This document shows positions 57,009 to 64,000 of a stretch of DNA of 64,000 nt, in pieces (position 1 is the first letter of the stretch; the number at the start of each line of letters is the position of its first letter). Below the pieces are notes generated by a model. The model searched no databases, was not told the DNA's origin, and saw only the letters and a list, made by a program, of their open reading frames with translations. The position numbers and the translations under genes are program-made. Source of the DNA: Viscum album (taxonomy: Eukaryota > Streptophyta > Magnoliopsida > Santalales > Viscaceae); the NCBI GenBank assembly GCA_963277665.1, contig OY728157.1, positions 364,140,067-364,204,066 on the forward strand, read 5' to 3'.

Positions 57009-60000
57009 ATGTAACACCCTAAGATTTGTTAAAAAATAAAACTATATTGAATAGTGTATATGACTCGCAACATCGAGCCTAAATGAACCATGAAATATTA
57101 TTATTTAAATATGAATATTATAACCTAGTAGTTAAATTAGAAGTTATGGATATTATTAACTACTTTATGAAATAAATATAAATTTCCTATTGAATATTAA
57201 AATATCTATAAATTCTTATTTAATAATCACTCAATTTTAAGAAAAGTCTTTTTATTCTTAAAAAATATGTTTTCTTCACAAATGGGGTTTATTTCTTTTT
57301 GTGAGAAAATATTATAAATAATTTCTTGAACATTTATATATTTTACTTGATAAAAAGGTTTTTTTGAAATTATAATATCAAAATTAGCTTATGGTGAAAT
57401 TTTGATATTTTTCTAAAAAGATTACTTATTCAATGAATATTGAAAAATAACGTTTTTTTGAAAATGTATTTTCTTTTAAAGTATTTACACAGTAAAATTG
57501 TATTTTAGATTATTTTTAAAATTTTATTACTTCTTTTTTATTAAAAATAATCCAATTATAGTCTTTTAAATAAATTTTATACTTGAATTTGGTATAAAAA
57601 CATATCTATACTTAAAAAGGCATTTTTCTATAAAACTGTTTTTTTGTTTCATTTTATATTTTAATTTAAATTAATTTATTCTAATTATAGAAATTTAATC
57701 TTGAAAAATTAATTATATATTTTGAATCAAGAGGTAATTTTTTTTAAATAGATCCCTTTAGTCTTTGATCATTATGAATAGTGAACATAGTAAATAATTG
57801 TCACCGTGAAAAGGGTAAATCAGGTAATTAAGGTTAAAAATAATATTATAAGGAATAAGAAATGACATTAATGCTTTGTTTTATCCTAGTGTATGAGTTT
57901 ATTTAATCCATTTACATCCAATTTTCATGAATATATTAAATTAGTTCATATTTATTTGATTTCAACCTTTATATTATTTTATGTAAAGAAAAGTAAAAAA
58001 TGTAATTCTCTTTGTTTTATTATGTCTAAAAATTTTAAATAGGGAAAAATTGAGGTTATGTTCCATTATAAAATCTATAAGTAAAATATAATTATTTTAT
58101 CATGATAATTTATTTCCAATTTTTAGTGATGATATAATTACAATAAAGGGTTACACAACACCGACACAATATTTATTCAATTAATAGAACAATGAAATAC
58201 ATGATTTTGAAATATAATATTTAATATAATTTGAATAAATTATTGTTTTATAATAATTTTTTATACCAATATAAAATTTTAGTGATCTATTAAAGTATTA
58301 TATTTTAATTCCTTTACTGTCATGTTGTTTTCAATGTCTAATTAAATGAATTGTGTCAAAAATGACATTAAGTACATTTTATGTTAAATAATATTTTATT
58401 AAAATATTTAAAATCCATGAAAATATTGAAAATTTACAATTATGATGATAAATGGTTTAAAATGATATATAGTTTCCATTTATAATCCAAAATTTACCAT
58501 ATAAGTAAAATCACAACCCTTTAATATTGAAAAATTCATTATTATGATTAAGGTTAAAATTGGTTAATCAAGGGGTTAATCCAAAATATAAAGTTTAAAA
58601 TGATATAAAAACCTTTAAAAACTTGATTGTATTATTATTTTAATAACATATATTTATTATATTATAATCCATGTCATTTTGGAACCATTTTACATGAGTT
58701 AGACACATATTATATTTTAATATTTCATGTAATTCCAATAATGAAATTAATTAAAAATTTTCAAAAAATAATGTTATATTAAATGATTTAAAATTAATAG
58801 AAATCCTATATTCATAAAATTTATTTTTATATGGTTAAATTTTTTCAAACTAGTCCATTTATGGTCCAATATTCTTTTCATATTAGTTATCTTGTCCCCT
58901 AAAGATAAAAAACTTTGTTATCGCAGTAATCACCAAAAAAGGTTAACACAGGTTAAAATGAGAAGATAAGGGTGAAAAAATAATATAAACTTTTAAAATT
59001 ATTATTTTATAAGAGTATTTATACTCATACTAATTTTATATTTTAATTATATTACTTTCGATCCATTTGAACATGAAAATTAATTTATAACTATTTTATA
59101 TTTTATGAAATTATAATAATGTCCCTCCCCACATTATAAAAGGGTATCCCCTATCCTCGTCTCTACACAATTAAATAACCATTTGGTTCGGTAAGTCCCT
59201 AAAAAAATAAATTCCTAACACCCCTTATACATTCTATGGGTCTTAGTTTGGGCATAATTCCAACTATAGAAGTCTTGAAGTATCAAGAAAATGAGGTTTT
59301 TCAAAGAAGAGATATAGTTTTTGGTTAACTGTTTTAATATTATTTATTCTTCTACCTCCTTAAAATTTTATTAAATCATGATAAAATAATAAAAAAATAT
59401 TAAATTTATTGATATGTTTTTTTTAATTCAATAACCAATATCCGTCTCCTCACGAACTGATGTAATTATTTTCCATCACCACCCATCATGATTGGTTATA
59501 ATGATATTTTTAATATATCTATTTATATATTTGATATTTATGAAATAATTATAATTATTTAAATATAATATATAATCTAATTTCTTACCTTTCCTTCCAT
59601 TGAAAAACTATAACATCGTTCATGTGTAAGTTTGGATTACCTCCTCTACGAAGCGATGTGATTCATTTTTCATAACCACATATAATAGATTATATATATT
59701 ATAAGTGTATTCGAAGAAATTATATGATATTTATGATATAATAATCATTATTTAATGATAAAACAACAGTTTACTTCTTTCCATCATGATCCTTGAAAAA
59801 TGGAAATTTTACTCACACGAATGTATGGGAAACCATCTTCATAATTGGAAAGTAGTTCATTTTTCGTAACCATATTTAATGGTTTGGTTTAAAATTATAA
59901 TAGATGTATAAAAATGAAAATTATTTACTTATTATTATTGTTATGGAGATGATGAAATAATTATCACTTTAATCATAGTCACTTGCCAAAGTGATTTTGG

Positions 60001-61568
60001 ATATTTGATTCAAATATCATCAAAACATTTGATGTGAAATTAATTGATTAAGTAATTGAATATAACATGGAAATAAATAAAATAAATGGAATAAAATAAT
60101 ATAAAAATTTTCTTAATCAATTAAATATTAAACTTAATTTTATTATTTAGGAAGATAAATAACATATGTGGAGAGTCAGACTTGAGGTAAGTGACACTTT
60201 ACTTTAAATACCCGATTTTAAATCTTTTAATGATTTATTCTATAATTTTTTTATTCCATATATATATTATTAAAAATAAATTTTATATGTATTTTTATAG
60301 ATATAAATAAATTATAAAGGAAAATTTATGTCTAAAGTAATCTTTTAACATATTTTATATGGAACATTTTGGCTCTCTTTCCAAAAGACAAAATAAATGT
60401 TCTACTTTAACATATAGGATGACCATTAATTTTGACTGTGTTATAATAATTATTTTATGTTTAGAATATTTTATAAGATTCCATGTTTTCATCAAATAAA
60501 AAACAACTTCCCCTTTTTTTAGGAATTTTAGTTTTGAAAATGGGGTTTTAAAGAAAAAGGATATATCAATATTCAAAAATGATTTACTTATGGGTTAAAA
60601 AGGATATTTTTATGAGTTTTATGATAGAAATGAAACATTTAATATGTTTTAATCATGTTACGGTCCTTTAAATTTTTTTATGATCGGGTGAGCTAGGTAT
60701 AGCTCTCCAATGCATTGGGTAATGATTATATTCTCTAAATAATTATGTTTGAAGTCGACCAAACGATTATTCCAATTGTAAGGGTTCTTGTAAGTGTTAT
60801 ATGAATATGATTTACTAAGTCAACGATATTAACTTTATATGATTTATTGTTAGTTTTCATATAAATCTTTTTATTTCAATATGTAAACTAAAGATATTTT
60901 GTTTGAAAGAAATAATTATTCCCTTTTTGTGTAAAAAGTATGTTTTTAAGAAAGTGTTTTCATGGATTCTCATATTTTCTAATAAAACCTCATGTTCAGG
61001 ATTTTGACTTTATGATTTATTATAAAGTGTTTTATGAAGAACTTATTCATAAATTATATTTTCAAGTGTATGTAAATTATTATTTTTGAGTTCAATTTTT
61101 TTTTATTTTAAATACAAACTCTTTTTATGACTTTATGGATTTAAAATTGAATAACGGGTTTCTCTCTTTATTTTTATGTCCCTTACTAAGGTTTTGGTGC
61201 CCATCACACATTTTTAAATGTTTTTTGTAGGATTTAAGGATTATTATAAATGTTAATAATGTTAGAGAAAGGATCCATTGGCGGAGATATGGATGTTACC
61301 TTGAGCGAAGCATGGATGTCTTTATAAAGAACTTATTTTGTTGAAAAAATGGATACTATGTAGAAATTTTTGATATGAAAGAGATTTTATTAATTTTATA
61401 AAACTCTAAACCTCTAAAGGTTGTTGGGTATATAAGTGATCCAATATTTATTCTTGATGTTGTATGTTTGGATGACTTAAATTTGGATCACATTTACTGG
61501 TATCAAAATAGAAAATGAAAATATTTTTTTAGAACTGATCCTGAAAGTATGGGTTCATGGATGTTATA
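57009..61568 (+). repeat. LARD-like 3' LTR, 4560 bp, uninterrupted
   Basis: Starts TGTAACACCCTAAG. It gives the full layout of this LTR: the TATA box at 59135, about 190-bp related units near 59440-59900, and about 400 bp (60131-60534) that are missing from the left copy. Differences from the left copy are many, so the element is old. It is slightly longer than the LTRs of most plant gypsy elements. Confidence 0.85.
59135..59144 (+). promoter_or_regulatory. Likely LTR promoter TATA box (3' LTR)
   Basis: TATAAAAGGG, at the same relative place as 40930-40939. Confidence 0.6.
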
Positions 61569-61744
61569 CTCACAACCCAACCTTTTCAGCTAGAGTCTCC
61601 TACTAGAGTTAATCACCATCTTACCCATATCTTCCAATGAAATGACCTTTTTCTTAGTGTAGAGTGGTTTTTGTGGGAGCTCATTATAGTTGTGATGAAT
61701 TCTTATGATTCTAATAATACCATAGATCATGCCTTACCTAATGC

Positions 61745-61905
61745 CATCTTTTATTAGTGCTAAACATAAAGAACAAATAAAAGGGTTTCCTTTATCTGTT
61801 CTAATAAAAATCACTGATAAATTTAACTTTTATTAGTGCTAAAAAACACTAATAAATGTGTTCCCTTTATTAGTGCTTTTTTATCCCTCATAAAAACTTT
61901 TTGTA
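61745..61905. repeat. CACTA-like sub-terminal repeat block
   Basis: TTTATTAGTGCT occurs three times (near 61752, 61831 and 61868) with inverted relatives (AACACTAATAAATG near 61845, ATCACTGATAAA near 61811). Such short repeats in both orientations are typical just inside CACTA termini. No clean CACTA end was found beside it. The block resembles 20690-20930. Confidence 0.45.
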
Positions 61906-62280
61906 AAAAATATTATTAATATATATAAAATTATCATATTTATATTCAAAAAATAATGCTTATTTTTATACATTAATTAAAAAAAGTGAATGTATACAAT
62001 TAACATAAATATGATACATCATTATATATTTTTCAATAATTCAAATATATATATATCATTATTTTTAAAAAGTATTTATATATTTATAAATAAATTAATA
62101 TATATATATATATTTAAATAATTAGAGAATTATAATAAATATATTTAAATAATAAATATATTTATTATATTAATAACTATATATATTTATATATTAATAT
62201 ATATATATATATATATAATTGCAAAAATATATATAACTATATAAATTTATATAATTATCTTCATATATACAAAAAAGGTA
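61906..62280. repeat. TA-rich low-complexity region
   Basis: Long (TA)n and (ATATTT)n stretches, for example 62095-62115 and 62195-62216. No other signal. Confidence 0.85.
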
Positions 62281-64000
62281 TATCAGGGAGCCAAAGATCT
62301 TAACCATTTATTGAAGGTGGAAGAAAAATATAACAGGAAAAAGAGCGGATGAGGTCATACAAATAGACATTCCCTCATCTAGATAGGAAAACTATAGATC
62401 AAGAAAGGAATGATCATTTCCAAAATCATAATTAGAATTATCATCATCAGCATCACTTATTCAATTTGATTGGGAATTTATGTAATTGTGGATCCCAAGA
62501 AACCTTTCTATGGACCTTTCATGCTCTAGAGTAAGCTAGATCTTTGATTCCTTTGAAGCTGAACTAGTAGACACAATCTTAGGTAGATTAAAATAATCAT
62601 TCCCTGAACTTCTTTTTGGAGGAACTGAAGCAAGACCTTCACCACTAACCATCTTGACCTTGCCCTTCAAAATAACATTCTTAAAAGAAACATGATCACC
62701 ACTGATAATAGATCAGAGATGAGTGGTGTCCAACAAAACCATGTTCTTCTCCTTGTAACTCCTATTGTCCGAAACATTAACCCATTTACCAGAAATTCCC
62801 CTAGAGTGAAAGACATTGTGAATCTTTTGAAGATAATATAATCTTTGTGGAACATTAGATAGCCTAGACCCATCATCCTGTATCAAATGCAGTGAAAAGT
62901 CCGCGGATAGTAGTTGTATAATAAAACCTTGTAAAAAAGATGGTGAAGGAGAAAACTCTAGCTCAACAACACCCATAAATTCAGAATCACTATTCCTAAA
63001 ATCTAGTTCTTTTTTTAGAAATAGTATTGCTAAAAACAGTGCCAACTTGAGTCTTCTCCAACCCAGTCCCCACCCCATCTCTTGTAATTCCAACCTCTCT
63101 AAGAGTGACGTGCTTAAGCATGAAAACAGAAGAGATGTAACTCCTAGAACTTGAAATAACCATTTGAGACCCATTCATGTTCCCATCCTTCAGTTAAGAA
63201 ATAGAGAATGATCAAGTAGCAACCCATGAAGTCCCCTCCTGCTCTCGATTCAACACTGGAGATTTATTCTTAAACACTGCAACCCCTTGGTTTCGAGGCT
63301 GATTAACCAGAAATTTCTCCAGACGATTCCTAGGTTGTATATGTAATAACTGCCCATGGGGCCTAGATGAATTTATTTTACCATTATAATAACATTTTTT
63401 TGAATGATTCCCCTTCAAGCCATAGGAATCACACAACTTCCTCTTGAAATTCTCATCCAAATGACCAACAGATTTTCAATTTTGATAGAACTGAGGGTAA
63501 TTCTTATACTCAACACTGATATGAATATCATCAGTGGGAGTATTTAGAGTCACATTTTCAATAAGAGTGGAACTCAAATAAATTTCAACCATTATTCTTG
63601 CAATGTGTCCATACCTAACATGTGTTGTCTCTTTATCCCGGAGAATCAGAATACCAATGGTAGTTGCAATATCATGCAAGATTTTTGGATGCTATAAAAT
63701 CCACCCGAGGCCATGAAACTTGATCCATACCTATGAAAAAGAATTATTGACCCTTGAAATGTTAAAGTACAACATCTATTCATGAATATGGATCATTCTG
63801 GTTTCAAAAGTAATGAACTAGAGGACAACTCATAGATTTTGGATTAATCTGATTGAATGAATCACTGAAAGAAACCCCTGCCTAATGAAATGAACTTCCA
63901 ATATGAAAACCCCAAAAAGGAATTCTTACAAACAAGATCATCAAGACACCATGGATTCTGACCTTTGGGAAGAACAACCCTAAAAATTAGAGAGTTCTTA
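62281..64000 (-). pseudogene. Plant L1-type LINE ORF1 remnant, continuing past the window
   Basis: On the minus strand from 64000 downward there is a DUF4283-like domain: a VRLPKG.NPWCL block, then VWIKFHGLGW across a frame change (about 63690-63740), HDIATTIGILILRDKETTHV and YGHIARIMVEIYLSSTLI, then VEYKNYPQFYQN. A zinc knuckle follows at about 63413-63457, reading C-x2-Y-x4-H-x3-C, so its second Cys is Tyr and its spacing is off by one. The tail (62400-63200) is serine- and acid-rich, as in LINE ORF1. In L1 elements ORF1 binds element RNA. ORF2 (endonuclease and RT) is not present: TA-rich DNA follows at 62280, so the copy is truncated. A host DUF4283 gene is less likely given the stops. 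Confidence 0.68.

Larger units (their letters stand above)
38800..61568 (+). mobile_element. LARD-like LTR element with 4.56-kb LTRs, split by a chromovirus
   Basis: Left LTR in two parts (38800-41989 and 54504-55525) and an unbroken right LTR (57009-61568) enclose a 1.48-kb interior (55527-57008). A PBS-like word follows the left LTR, and a purine tract GTGGGAGAGAA precedes the right LTR, so the element runs in plus orientation. No gag or pol was recognised in the interior. Long LTRs with a short non-coding interior are the hallmark of LARDs, which rely on proteins of other elements. The flanks TTCAT (38795-38799) and CTCAC (61569-61573) could be one target duplication decayed by two C-to-T changes. 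Confidence 0.65.

Noticed and set aside
61600..61740. Continuation of gypsy-3 after the LARD-like element
   Set aside because: No resemblance to gypsy-3 interior motifs was seen, and the sequence grades into CACTA-like repeats.

Overview
The window looks like repeat-rich intergenic DNA from a plant nuclear genome, most likely a flowering plant with a large genome. The evidence is entirely in the repeats. There are Ty1/copia and Ty3/gypsy LTR retrotransposons (the gypsy elements include a chromodomain-bearing chromovirus), a primer-binding site against initiator tRNA-Met in almost every element, a plant-type L1/LINE ORF1 (DUF4283-like domain plus zinc knuckle), and CACTA-like ends. Base composition is strongly AT-rich. 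I found no intact host gene, no tRNA or rRNA gene and nothing bacterial. The longest open frames are pieces of decayed gag-pol genes or a by-product of a 14-bp minisatellite. I cannot name the species.

Layout. 1-650: fragment of a copia-type LTR in plus orientation. 1300-7006: decayed Ty3/gypsy element on the minus strand (pol, gag, then a probable 5' LTR up to about 7006). 7007-8194: unclassified. 8195-18257: complete minus-strand copia element (copia-1) with 1982-bp LTRs and a GTTAT target duplication. 18258-20340: AT-rich lead-in and a tandem array with a period of about 178 bp. 20640-23800: CACTA-like sequences, including a probable 1.17-kb non-autonomous element. 24202-24559: probable Sirevirus-like LTR fragment with a G12 run. 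24560-28815 and 38434-38799: 5' LTR, PBS and leader/gag remnant of a plus-strand gypsy element, split by copia-2. 28811-38433: complete minus-strand copia-2, same family as copia-1, with GGATG target duplications.

38800-61568: a plus-strand LTR element with exceptionally long (about 4.56 kb) LTRs and a 1.48-kb interior with no recognisable gene, resembling a LARD (large retrotransposon derivative). Its 5' LTR was split at 41990 by a minus-strand chromovirus (41990-54503) with 3.7-kb LTRs, each carrying a 14-bp minisatellite. A later deletion removed the 5' terminus of the chromovirus 5' LTR together with about 400 bp of host LTR. 61740-62270: CACTA-like sub-terminal repeats and TA-rich DNA. 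62280-64000: LINE ORF1 remnant on the minus strand.

The elements are old: LTR pairs differ at roughly one site in seven or eight by eye, and many differences are C-to-T/G-to-A, as expected of methylated, silenced DNA. Two of the four reverse transcriptases have lost a catalytic aspartate through such a change. The least ordinary signals are the 178-bp tandem array, the cluster of TACACGACGTGTA-type palindromes in the copia leaders and in the copia-2 LTRs, the 14-bp minisatellite inside the chromovirus LTRs, and the LARD-like element.
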